This document shows positions 1-5,279 of a stretch of 6,030 nucleotides of DNA, in pieces; within the stretch, counting starts at the first letter, position 1, and every line of letters starts with the position of its first letter. The DNA comes from Phycisphaerae bacterium (lineage in GTDB: Bacteria > Planctomycetota > Phycisphaerae > UBA1845 > PWPN01). The notes under the pieces were generated by a model. That model made no database searches. It had not been told where the DNA came from and saw nothing but the letters and a program-made list of their open reading frames with translations. A program made the translations under genes and the position numbers. The stretch is taken from positions 1 to 6,030 of the forward strand of contig PWPN01000268.1 in assembly GCA_003557125.1 (NCBI GenBank), written 5' to 3'.

Positions 1-316
1 CGATCAGGTCAGCCTCATTGGCGACGCGCAGGACGCGGCCGTTGTTGAGACGATACGCCTCGCCGCCGCTGTTCTCGGCATAGGCATACATCTGCTGGCA
101 GGAGACCCCGCCCCCGCATCCGCCGTTCAAGTACTGGCCGACTTCGATCCCGCGATCGGTCGCGATGACCAGGCTGGTCCCGCAGGAGAGTTCCAACCCC
201 TGCGGGCAGGTGAACTCTCCCACGTGCCTCATGCGGCCATAGCGTACCGGCACGCGTCGGGCGGCGGGCTGAGCAGAGGTGGATTCGTTTATTGAACCGT
301 TGGCCTGTTCGGCCAT
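1..316 (-). CDS. PSP1/RicT (YaaT)-family protein, N-terminal part, runs off left edge
   Basis: The frame gives 105 residues from an ATG at 316 and continues past position 1. After a polar leader of about 22 residues comes the PSP1-type signature: VRYGRMRHVGEF (24-35), then a segment around 46-60 ending in ATDRGIEVG. This matches the family pattern of a beta strand followed by 'v.T.RG.E.G.v'. In Firmicutes the relative RicT/YaaT lies next to holB and acts with RicA and RicF in a complex that influences RNA processing and sporulation; in other phyla the role is unsettled. The position directly downstream of holB supports the family call. Cysteines at 37, 45, 67 and 73, in a Gly-rich stretch (65-70), are unusual and could bind metal. 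The start is supported by a GGAG about 7 nt upstream. The C-terminal half is not visible, so the exact subfamily is open. Confidence 0.8.
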   Translation of the reverse strand, partial: MAEQANGSINESTSAQPAARRVPVRYGRMRHVGEFTCPQGLELSCGTSLVIATDRGIEVGQYLNGGCGGGVSCQQMYAYAENSGGEAYRLNNGRVLRVANEADLI

Positions 317-392
317 GAAGTCACTCCGTAGGCATATGTCGAGCCGGAACGCCGCGGAGGCGGGTTCCGTGGCAAAGTTTGCACAGGTGTTC

Positions 393-422
393 AGTATATC
401 CCGCGATGGGGGTTTTTCACAA
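393..422 (-). promoter_or_regulatory. Candidate sigma70-type promoter for the PSP1/RicT gene
   Basis: Read on the minus strand, TTGTGA (422-417) is followed after 18 nt by TATACT (398-393). That is 4/6 and 5/6 matches to the -35 and -10 consensus. The -35 overlaps the holB stop codon. Transcription would begin near 386 and leave a leader of about 70 nt before the ATG at 316. This would let the PSP1 gene be expressed apart from the tmk-holB pair. It is a consensus match only. Confidence 0.4.
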
Positions 423-1592
423 CGCGCGCGCACGTCCGGGCTGCGGGCGCGGTGCGAGTCGTGCCAGCCGGATGAAAAGCGTTTCCAGCGTCAATTCGAC
501 ATGCGCATTGCGATCGAGCCAGGATTCCGCTTGGGCGAGCTGTCTGATCGCATCGCCGAGCTTCGGCTGTCCCCATCCTGCCAGTGCGTCGATCACGTCG
601 CCCTGGTCGGCGTTGACCCGCTCTGCCTGACAGGCTGAGGCTGTCGCCAGTGCGTCCCGGAAAAAATCCGCCAGGACTGCCAGCAATGTCCGGGCGCCCT
701 CGCGTCGTGCGTCGGTGTCCGAGACGTCCGGGTCGCGCTGGGCGAAGGATTTGGCCAACCGCCCCGCGTCTTCCTGGAACGGTCCCGCCAGTGCGTGGGC
801 CGACCAACCGGCCGGCGGACGAGCGAGGATGGCCAACTGCTTGCCCCATTCGCGCTTCATGGCGAACAGGCTGTCGTCGATGTAACGAAGTGCTCCGCCC
901 AATGAGCCGTCCGCGTGGTGGGCCGCGTAACGGACCTCGTCGGCTGCGGTCTCGGAGCGGAGCCGGCTCGCCTGCTCGGCAACGAACGGCGCCGGCAGCG
1001 CGACGAACGGGACGAGCTGGCACCGCGAGCGGGTCGTCGGGAGCATCTGGTCGAGACTGGCGGTGATAAGGATGAGCGTCGTGCCGGGGGGCGGCTCTTC
1101 GAGCGATTTGAGCAGTGCGTTCTGGGCGGCGTCGTTGAGACGCTCCGCCTCGCGGATGATGAAGACCTTGGCGCGGCCGCGTGCGGGTCGCGTCCCGATC
1201 CGGTCGATCAGGAAGTGGCGGATGACGTCGACGCCCAGGAAGAGCGCTTTCTGTCTGCGGATGAGGGCGTCGGGATGCTGGCGGTTGAGCTGGCGATGGA
1301 TGACAGCCAAGTCCGGATGCGTGCCGGCAGCGAGCAGTCGGCAGTCCGCGCACTGCCCGCAGGCGGCCGAAGGCCTTACGTCGGTGACGGCGTCTTTCTC
1401 CATCGCCGTCGGCCAATCGACCTCGACCGGGGAAGGGCACAACAACAGATGTGCAAGGCGCACAGCCAACATCTCCCGCCCGACACCCTCCGGGCCGGCG
1501 AAGAGGTAGGCGTGCGGCATCCGCCGACTCGCCAGCGCGCGTTGAATGATGCGGTGCGCGCGGTCCTGATGGCGGACGTCAAAGATCGACAT
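417..1592 (-). CDS. holB: DNA polymerase III subunit delta' (clamp-loader subunit)
   Basis: This 391-residue protein is the delta' subunit, the rigid AAA+ arm of the clamp loader that helps place the beta sliding clamp on primed DNA. The N-terminal AAA+ domain shows the family start FDVRHQDRAHRIIQRAL (4-20) and HAYLFAGPEGVG (27-38). A four-cysteine zinc module follows: C52, then C78, C81 and C84 in CGQCADC, followed by the usual GTHPD (90-94). A Walker B-like strand (KVFIIREAERLN, 142-153), NALLKSLEEPPPGT (158-171) and the sensor-1 TTRSRCQ (186-192) complete the core; the C-terminal collar domain is weakly conserved. The P-loop Lys is Arg39, in keeping with delta' subunits that do not use ATP themselves. 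A strong AGGGAGG lies 9 nt before the ATG, inside the end of tmk, and the two genes overlap by 14 nt, so translation is probably coupled. The stop is TGA. Confidence 0.95.
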   Translation of the reverse strand: MSIFDVRHQDRAHRIIQRALASRRMPHAYLFAGPEGVGREMLAVRLAHLLLCPSPVEVDWPTAMEKDAVTDVRPSAACGQCADCRLLAAGTHPDLAVIHRQLNRQHPDALIRRQKALFLGVDVIRHFLIDRIGTRPARGRAKVFIIREAERLNDAAQNALLKSLEEPPPGTTLILITASLDQMLPTTRSRCQLVPFVALPAPFVAEQASRLRSETAADEVRYAAHHADGSLGGALRYIDDSLFAMKREWGKQLAILARPPAGWSAHALAGPFQEDAGRLAKSFAQRDPDVSDTDARREGARTLLAVLADFFRDALATASACQAERVNADQGDVIDALAGWGQPKLGDAIRQLAQAESWLDRNAHVELTLETLFIRLARLAPRPQPGRARAL

Positions 1593-2283
1593 GCGCGAGC
1601 GCCTCCCTGATCCGCTGGTGGACCTCGTCGGGCGAACCCTGCCCGTCGACCACCTCGATGTGCCCGGGATAGTCGGACGGCATGTGCAGGAACAGCTCGC
1701 GCACCTTCCTGTGGAAATCGATCGGCCGAGCCTCCATCGCGTCGGGCTCGATGTCGCTGAGCAGAAGCCCCTGGGCGGGGTCGTAATTGCTGGCGCGGCG
1801 CCGGCCGGCGTGGTGCGGGCGACGGCCCGTGCGGCGGAAACCCTCCTCGACGGGCACGTCGACGATGAGCGTCAGGTCCGGCCAGGTCGAGCCGACGGCG
1901 AAACGCCCGAGCTCGATGATCCGATCGCAGTCGGCACCGGCCGCTCCCTGGTAGGCGCATGTGGACGAGATGAACCGATCTCAGAGGACCGTTTTGCCGG
2001 CCGTCAACGCGGGGGCGATGACCTCGGTTACGAGCTGAGCGCGGGAGGCCATGAAGAGCAACGTCTCGCAGCGCGGGTCCATGCCGGTCAGGTCGTGCTG
2101 GAGCAGCAGCGCGCGGATGCGGTCGCCCACCTCCGTGCCGCCGGGGTCCTTGCCGAGCACGACCGGCACGCCCTCTGCCTCCAGCGCGTCGGCCAAGAGC
2201 TTGAGCTGCGTCCCCTTGCCCGATCCGTCCGGCCCGTCGAGGACGATGAATCTGCCGGTCCATTTATCTTTGAGATTGGCCAT
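1579..2283 (-). CDS. tmk: Thymidylate kinase, interrupted by one in-frame TGA at codon 101
   Basis: The product phosphorylates dTMP to dTDP with ATP, an essential step of dTTP synthesis in the cytoplasm. Read through the TGA, the frame gives 234 residues, close to family size. Visible are the P-loop GPDGSGKGT (17-25), KDPGGTEVGDRIRALLL (45-61, the PGGT signature), then [TGA]-DRF with catalytic Asp-Arg at 102-103, SSTCAYQG (106-113), PDLTLIVDVP in the middle, an Arg-rich lid, and DFHRKVRELFL near the end. The codon at 1981-1983 is TGA where the family normally has Cys or Ser in VL(C/S)DR(F/Y). Both halves match the family in the same frame with no frameshift and no restart codon nearby. As a normal stop it would leave a 100-residue product lacking the DR motif and lid. 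The ATG at 2283 has an AAGGA about 10 nt upstream. The cause may be a base error, a recent nonsense mutation or UGA readthrough; I cannot decide. Confidence 0.88.
1981..1983 (-). other. In-frame TGA codon inside tmk
   Basis: The minus strand reads GTC CTC TGA GAT CGG TTC, that is Val-Leu-stop-Asp-Arg-Phe. A single base change from TGC or TGT (Cys), or from TCA (Ser), would restore the usual residue. No clear hairpin like a bacterial SECIS element could be drawn in the 40 nt after it. Other genes here end in TGA (holB, tmk itself, and the genes ending at 4739 and 5885), which argues against genome-wide reassignment of UGA. Confidence 0.9.
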
Positions 2284-2460
2284 GCCGCCGATTTCCTTGC
2301 CAGAAGGAAGCTGCCTGCGGATTGCGTCGACGTCGCTTGCGTCCGCGAATCGATGCACACTCACGGCGCCAAGCGTACCCGAGAAGCCGGGGAAGGGCCA
2401 CATGCAGGCGCGATCACCGAGGCGCGCGTCAGGAGGCGCGAGGCGCTGCCCCATATCACA
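2284..2460. other. Gap of 177 bp between lipA and tmk, no gene recognised
   Basis: The tmk frame stays open upstream to an ATG at 2454, but the added residues resemble no thymidylate kinase N-terminus, and the ATG at 2283 has the better ribosome binding site. I saw no strong promoter or terminator here, although lipA and tmk point the same way and could share a transcript. Confidence 0.5.
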
Positions 2461-3384
2461 TTACCTGGGCGTCTTACTTTGGCGGAGGCGGTCGAAGACG
2501 TCGGCGGCATTGTAGCTGCTGCGGACGAAGGGCCCCGAGGCGACGCCGGCGAAACCCAGATGCTCGGCTCGGCGGGCCATCGCGTCGAACTCGTTCGGCC
2601 GATAGAACCGCGCGACGGGCGCGTGCTTCGGCGAAGGCTGGAGGTATTGGCCGATCGTAACGATCTGGCAACCGACCTGCCGCAGGTCGGCCAGCGTGCG
2701 GTCGATTTCCTCGTCGGTTTCGCCGAGCCCGACCATGAGCCCGCTTTTGGAGGGAATTTCCGGGTAACGCTCCCGGACGATCCGCAGCACGTCGAGCGAT
2801 CGGCGGTACTTGGCTTGCGGGCGGACGATCGGGGTGAGACGTTCGACCGTTTCGATGTTGTGGTTGAAGATGTCGGGGGCAGCCTCGCAGATCGTGTCGA
2901 TCAGCTCGGGCCTTGCGTGCAGGTCGGCTGGCAGGACCTCGATCGTCGCGCCGGGCAGGACGTCGTGGATCGCACGAACGCAGGCGGCGAATTGGCCTGC
3001 GCCCTCGTCGGGCAGGTCGTCGCGCGCGACGGCTGTGATGACGACATGGCGCAGGCCGAGCTTTTGCGCAGCCTCGGCCAGGCGGGCCGGCTCGTCGGGC
3101 TCGGGCGGTAGCGGACGGGCGGTCGCGACGGCGCAGTAATGGCATCGCCGTGTGCAGCGGTCGCCCAGGATCATGAAGGTGGCGGTCTTGTGGGACCAGC
3201 ATTCGGTCAGGTTCGGGCAGTGCGCCTCCTGGCAGACGGTGGCGACGCCGCTGTCGGCTACGATCCGGCGGGTGGCCGCCATCGTGCCGCCGACGGGCAA
3301 AGGCCTTTTCAGCCACGGCGGCAATCGCCGGGCCGATTTGTCGTGCTCATTGGGAATCTCATTGGGTATTACAGGCAGCTTCAT
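2461..3384 (-). CDS. lipA: Lipoyl synthase (radical SAM, two iron-sulfur clusters)
   Basis: LipA inserts two sulfur atoms into octanoyl groups on lipoyl domains (E2 subunits of pyruvate and 2-oxoglutarate dehydrogenases, glycine cleavage H protein) using S-adenosylmethionine. The 307-residue length is typical. The auxiliary [4Fe-4S] cluster motif is C51-x4-C56-x5-C62 in CQEAHCPNLTECW. The radical SAM motif is C77-x3-C81-x2-C84 in CTRRCHYC. Family blocks follow: ITAVARDDLPDEGA (116-129), FNHNIETV (173-180), SGLMVGLGETDEE (214-226), TIGQYLQPS (243-251) and the C-terminal RSSY (288-291), whose Ser supplies the fourth ligand to the auxiliary cluster. All expected cluster ligands are present, so the protein should be active. 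The ATG at 3384 is preceded by GGAG about 6 nt upstream; the stop is TAA. It is the first gene of the leftward cluster, and no lipB is visible nearby. Confidence 0.97.
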   Translation of the reverse strand: MKLPVIPNEIPNEHDKSARRLPPWLKRPLPVGGTMAATRRIVADSGVATVCQEAHCPNLTECWSHKTATFMILGDRCTRRCHYCAVATARPLPPEPDEPARLAEAAQKLGLRHVVITAVARDDLPDEGAGQFAACVRAIHDVLPGATIEVLPADLHARPELIDTICEAAPDIFNHNIETVERLTPIVRPQAKYRRSLDVLRIVRERYPEIPSKSGLMVGLGETDEEIDRTLADLRQVGCQIVTIGQYLQPSPKHAPVARFYRPNEFDAMARRAEHLGFAGVASGPFVRSSYNAADVFDRLRQSKTPR

Positions 3385-3453
3385 GGTGTCTCCATCGGCA
3401 ACGGGTCGCGTTTCCCCTTACACGCAGACAACCGGTTCGGCCATCCGTGCCTC

Positions 3454-3459
3454 ATTGTA
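3454..3459 (-). promoter_or_regulatory. Possible -10 element of a lipA promoter
   Basis: On the minus strand TACAAT (5/6 match to TATAAT) lies 69 nt before the lipA ATG. No good -35 sits at 16-18 nt; the region where it would be is taken up by the inverted repeat at 3470-3486. This is a weak call. Confidence 0.3.
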
Positions 3460-3469
3460 TCCATGGCCC

Positions 3470-3486
3470 GGCTGTGAACCACAGCC
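3470..3486. repeat. Perfect 7-bp inverted repeat upstream of lipA
   Basis: GGCTGTG-AAC-CACAGCC is a perfect dyad with a 3-nt centre, 86 nt upstream of the lipA start and just behind the possible -10 element. Its position would suit an operator, but no regulator is identified and the sequence resembles no binding site I recognise. Confidence 0.4.
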
Positions 3487-3577
3487 ATTTCCGTGTTGTG
3501 GGGACGTCCGCCACGGCAAAGTCACGGCGTAGCCGAAGGCGAAGACGGGGGGGCGGACGCTACAGGAGAGTTGCGAT

Positions 3578-3601
3578 CCAACGGGCGAGGACGCTCGTTG
3601 G
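3578..3601. repeat. Unit C hairpin 1
   Basis: CCAACGGGCG (3578-3587) pairs with CGCTCGTTGG (3592-3601) around an AGGA loop. The stem is 10 bp with one G-T pair. The other copies (3721-3738, 3761-3777) keep a 7-bp ACGGGCG/CGCCCGT stem with AGGA or AGA loops. Confidence 0.7.
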
Positions 3602-3606
3602 GACTG

Positions 3607-3629
3607 CACTGGCGGACAAGCCGCCAGTG
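3607..3629. repeat. Unit D palindrome, copy 1
   Basis: CACTGGCGG (3607-3615) and CCGCCAGTG (3621-3629) form a perfect 9-bp stem around ACAAG. It is followed by GCACCC. A near-identical copy lies at 4889-4911, 1.28 kb away on the other side of the plus-strand gene. Confidence 0.8.
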
Positions 3630-3679
3630 GCACCCGAATGGGACTCAGCTCACTATGGCGCAGTGTTTTGCGGCAAGGA

Positions 3680-3701
3680 CGTCCGCCACGGGGGGCGGAC
3701 G
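3680..3701. repeat. Hairpin formed by units A and B
   Basis: CGTCCGCC (3680-3687) pairs perfectly with GGCGGACG (3694-3701) around a 6-nt loop, so unit A and unit B are the two arms of one palindrome here. At the first A/B pair (3502 and 3549) the same arms are separated by about 32 extra bases. Confidence 0.65.
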
Positions 3702-3882
3702 CGACAGGAACTGCGATCCAACGGGCGAGGACGCCCGTACCACCCCAGGAAGTCGCTTCGACGGGCGAGACGCCCGTACCACCCTGCCCGTACCACCTCG
3801 ATTGGGGGGCGGACGCAACAGGAGGCTCGTCCGTCATGGGGCTCGCTATAGCGGGGAACCTCTGGCAGCATGCGTGCCCCTC

Positions 3883-3911
3883 TTGCCGAAGACAGATTAC
3901 TGGCATATACT
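3883..3911 (+). promoter_or_regulatory. Sigma70-type promoter for the TerB-like gene
   Basis: TTGCCG (3883-3888) is followed after exactly 17 nt by TATACT (3906-3911), 4/6 and 5/6 matches to consensus. Transcription would start near 3918, giving a leader of about 32 nt to the ATG at 3951. This excludes the upstream in-frame ATG at 3870 as the real start. Confidence 0.55.
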
Positions 3912-3950
3912 CAAGGACGTCGAATACTAAAGTGCAGCTGGATGCTCGCT

Positions 3951-4739
3951 ATGAACTGGGTTGAAAAATGGTTGGATGCGACGGCCTGCCCATCCCTGGA
4001 TCCGAAGCGGGATAAGCAGGTCGAGTCTCTTGCGCATGAGATCGGCCGATCGATGCGTCACGATGGCCGATTTTTTCATATCGACCAGGCGGCGGCGGCT
4101 TTGGGAATTCTGGACGAGGATCTGCCGCTCGTCCGCGATCGGCTCTATGAGCTGAGCCTCAAGTACGTGCTCCACCGGTTCACGGTCACGGACAAGGACC
4201 GCGCGGGCCTGGGGTGGGTCGCCCGCAAGCTCCAGCTTACGCCCGAGCAGGCCCGGCAGGTCGAGCTTCGTGTGGGCCGTAAGGTCTTCGAGGAGTTTCT
4301 TGCATTCGCGATAGCCGGAGGCTTCCTGGATGAAGAGGAACTCGGCCAACTCCGCTCGATCGCCGAGTGCCTGGCTGTCACGACGCGACAGCTTGTGATG
4401 GGCTATCTCGTCGAGTCCGGCGATGAGTTTCTGCACCGGATCATGGAAGGGATGGCCGAGGAAGGGCAGATCTCCGACACAGCCTGGGAAAAGCTGATGG
4501 CCAGCGTCGAAGTGCTCGGCGTGTCCCCGGCTGAGTTCATCGCGGCGCTTCGCGGTCATGCGACCGCCTTTGCCCGCAAGATCGTCGATCGGGCCCGTGC
4601 CAACGGCGGCCTGACCCGCAACCAGATCCCGCCGATGCAGAGCCTCGTGGGCAAGCTGATGCCCGCGGGGCCGCGCGCGTCGGTCACTGTCCCGCCCGCG
4701 GCTGCCGCTAAGGGTTCCCGTCCGCCAGCCACCGCGTGA
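3951..4739 (+). CDS. TerB-like helical repeat protein, function unknown
   Basis: This 262-residue protein looks soluble and almost wholly helical, with no signal peptide or membrane segment. Three segments share the pattern 'acidic/polar turn, E or D, L..i...L.l....': residues 76-104 (RFTVTDKDRAG..ARKLQLTPEQ), 123-151 (GGFLDEEELGQL..AECLAVTTRQ) and 171-199 (EGQISDTAWEKL..VEVLGVSPAEF), spaced 47-48 residues. A weaker fourth match is at 38-63. This 'dG.lseeE...l..ia..Lgls' rhythm is seen in TerB (tellurite-resistance) and related helical domains, but I cannot assign a named family. The C-terminal 24 residues are Ala/Pro-rich and probably disordered. The ATG at 3951 fits the promoter; an in-frame ATG at 3942 is also possible, and neither has a strong ribosome binding site. 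The 3' end overlaps a hydrolase remnant on the other strand by 32 nt. It appears monocistronic. Confidence 0.8.
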   Translation: MNWVEKWLDATACPSLDPKRDKQVESLAHEIGRSMRHDGRFFHIDQAAAALGILDEDLPLVRDRLYELSLKYVLHRFTVTDKDRAGLGWVARKLQLTPEQARQVELRVGRKVFEEFLAFAIAGGFLDEEELGQLRSIAECLAVTTRQLVMGYLVESGDEFLHRIMEGMAEEGQISDTAWEKLMASVEVLGVSPAEFIAALRGHATAFARKIVDRARANGGLTRNQIPPMQSLVGKLMPAGPRASVTVPPAAAAKGSRPPATA

Positions 4740-4851
4740 GGAAGGCCAGGGCGGGGTCGACGACAACCTCGTGGCCACCCTCGTGCAGGTGCATCTCGAT
4801 CCGCTCGGCGATTCCCGGAACGATCCGGGGCCGCGGAGTTATTGATCGGGC
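4708..4851 (-). pseudogene. Remnant of the C-terminus of an alpha/beta hydrolase
   Basis: The minus strand ends in TAG at 4708-4710 and before that reads RIEMHLHEGGHEVVVDPALAF followed by LTRWLADGNP. This resembles the C-terminal end of acetyl-esterase or dienelactone-hydrolase-like alpha/beta hydrolases, where the catalytic His sits in 'GGHE/GH' and is followed by an amphipathic helix ending in 'f..rwL'. The frame is open only to a TGA at about 4852, and the recognisable part begins near 4830 (about 40 residues), so the Ser and Asp of the triad and the rest of the gene are missing. The break lies within 60 bp of repeat unit D copy 2. The fragment is short, so the family call is tentative. 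Confidence 0.5.
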
Positions 4852-4888
4852 TCATGAGCCGCACAGTAAGGTTGCGATCTCCATGAAG

Positions 4889-4911
4889 CACTGGCGGACA
4901 AGTCGCCAGTG
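4889..4911. repeat. Unit D palindrome, copy 2
   Basis: CACTGGCG (4889-4896) pairs with CGCCAGTG (4904-4911). It differs from copy 1 at 3607-3629 by one base (C to T at 4903), which turns the ninth pair into G-T. It is followed by ACACCC (GCACCC in copy 1) and preceded at 4871-4880 by GTTGCGATCT, which matches the start of unit C (3570-3579) except for the last base. Confidence 0.75.
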
Positions 4912-4990
4912 ACACCCAGTGTTTGCCCCCGACCGACACTCGTAAAAAAAACAAGCACATTACGCGGCGCTCACACTGATCGGAATACCG

Positions 4991-5013
4991 CGCGGGCTAA
5001 CGAAAAGCCCGCG
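4991..5013. terminator. GC-rich hairpin, weak terminator candidate
   Basis: CGCGGGCT (4991-4998) and AGCCCGCG (5006-5013) form a perfect 8-bp stem with a 7-nt loop. On the plus strand it is followed by GCTCTTT, a poor U-tract. It lies 252 nt past the TerB-like gene and could end its transcript, but the missing T-run makes this uncertain. Confidence 0.35.
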
Positions 5014-5120
5014 GCTCTTTGGAATGCACTGCTCACCGAGGAGCGGCACCACGGTGGTTGACGTAGGCGCCAATGCCCGACGCTTATCGGCCATAAGCAC
5101 TTCGATTCGGACCTACGGAA

Positions 5121-5152
5121 TTGATCTGACGTTAAAAAGATCCTTATGACGT
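5121..5152 (+). promoter_or_regulatory. Possible promoter with tandem TGACGT words, upstream of the PilZ gene
   Basis: TTGATC (5121-5126) is followed after 18 nt by TATGAC (5145-5150), each a 4/6 match. TGACGT occurs at 5127-5132 and 5147-5152, 20 bp apart (two helical turns), beside the -35 and over the -10, with a third at 5059-5064. The paired words could be regulator sites. The leader to the ATG at 5280 would be about 120 nt. Confidence 0.25.
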
Positions 5153-5279
5153 CTATGCAGCCCACTTTTCTCGCGAGCGGTCCACGAATCCTGCCGATGC
5201 ACAGGTGCCGAGCCGGCAGTGCCTCCGGGTGCGAGGGCAGCGGATGTCGGAAGCACACATGAAGTGAGGTTGTGCGAGT

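Larger units (their letters stand above)
3502..3823. repeat. Mosaic cluster of GC-rich interspersed palindromic repeats
   Basis: About 320 bp are built from a few repeated words. Unit A, GGACGTCCGCCACGG, is at 3502-3516 and 3677-3691. Unit B, GGGGGCGGACGCnACAGGA, is at 3549-3567, 3691-3709 and 3805-3823. Unit C is a 23-bp exact repeat at 3572-3594 and 3712-3734, beginning TGCGATCC and ending GAGGACGC. Unit C hairpins are at 3578-3601, 3721-3738 and 3761-3777. CCCGTACCACC occurs at 3734, 3773 and 3787. Unit D is a separate palindrome at 3607-3629. Open frames through this cluster (products rich in GRDARTT or GGTGVSPV) are translation of repeats, not genes. Similar word-like repeats are scattered between genes in Planctomycetota and some other phyla; the function is unknown. 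Confidence 0.85.
4740..5279. other. Intergenic region of 540 bp between the two plus-strand genes
   Basis: It contains the hydrolase remnant, repeat unit D copy 2, an A8 run at about 4945-4952, the hairpin at 4991-5013 and a possible promoter at 5121-5150. A 41-codon frame at 5024-5149 lacks a ribosome binding site and resembles nothing I know. I saw no RNA gene. Confidence 0.6.

Noticed and set aside
391..1440. 349-codon minus-strand frame
   Set aside because: It is an out-of-frame shadow of holB with an Arg/Pro-rich product; holB carries all the family motifs.
1940..1983. Selenocysteine insertion element after the tmk TGA
   Set aside because: The 40 nt after the TGA did not give a stem-loop with the usual spacing and apical G/U; a GATCGG word recurs only as a direct repeat.
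2284..2454. Extended tmk N-terminus from the ATG at 2454
   Set aside because: The added residues resemble no thymidylate kinase; the ATG at 2283 has the better ribosome binding site and places the P-loop at the normal distance.
1591..3111. Long plus-strand open frame of 506 codons
   Set aside because: It is antisense to tmk and lipA, both certain by motif. Its product shows no domain, and long antisense frames are common in GC-rich genes.
3502..3823. CRISPR array
   Set aside because: The repeated words are of different kinds, unevenly spaced and palindromic in several ways; there are no regular spacers and no cas genes.
3418..3930. Several overlapping frames with GRDARTT, GGTGVSPV or TGETPVPP-like repeats
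   Set aside because: These are translations of the palindromic DNA repeats in different frames and both strands, with no ribosome binding sites or domains.
3927..4778. 283-codon minus-strand frame opposite the TerB-like gene
   Set aside because: It is antisense to a gene with a good promoter and coherent helical repeats; its product has no recognisable domain.
5024..5149. 41-codon plus-strand frame (MHCSPRSGTTVVDVGANARR...)
   Set aside because: No ribosome binding site, no recognisable homology, and a length expected by chance.
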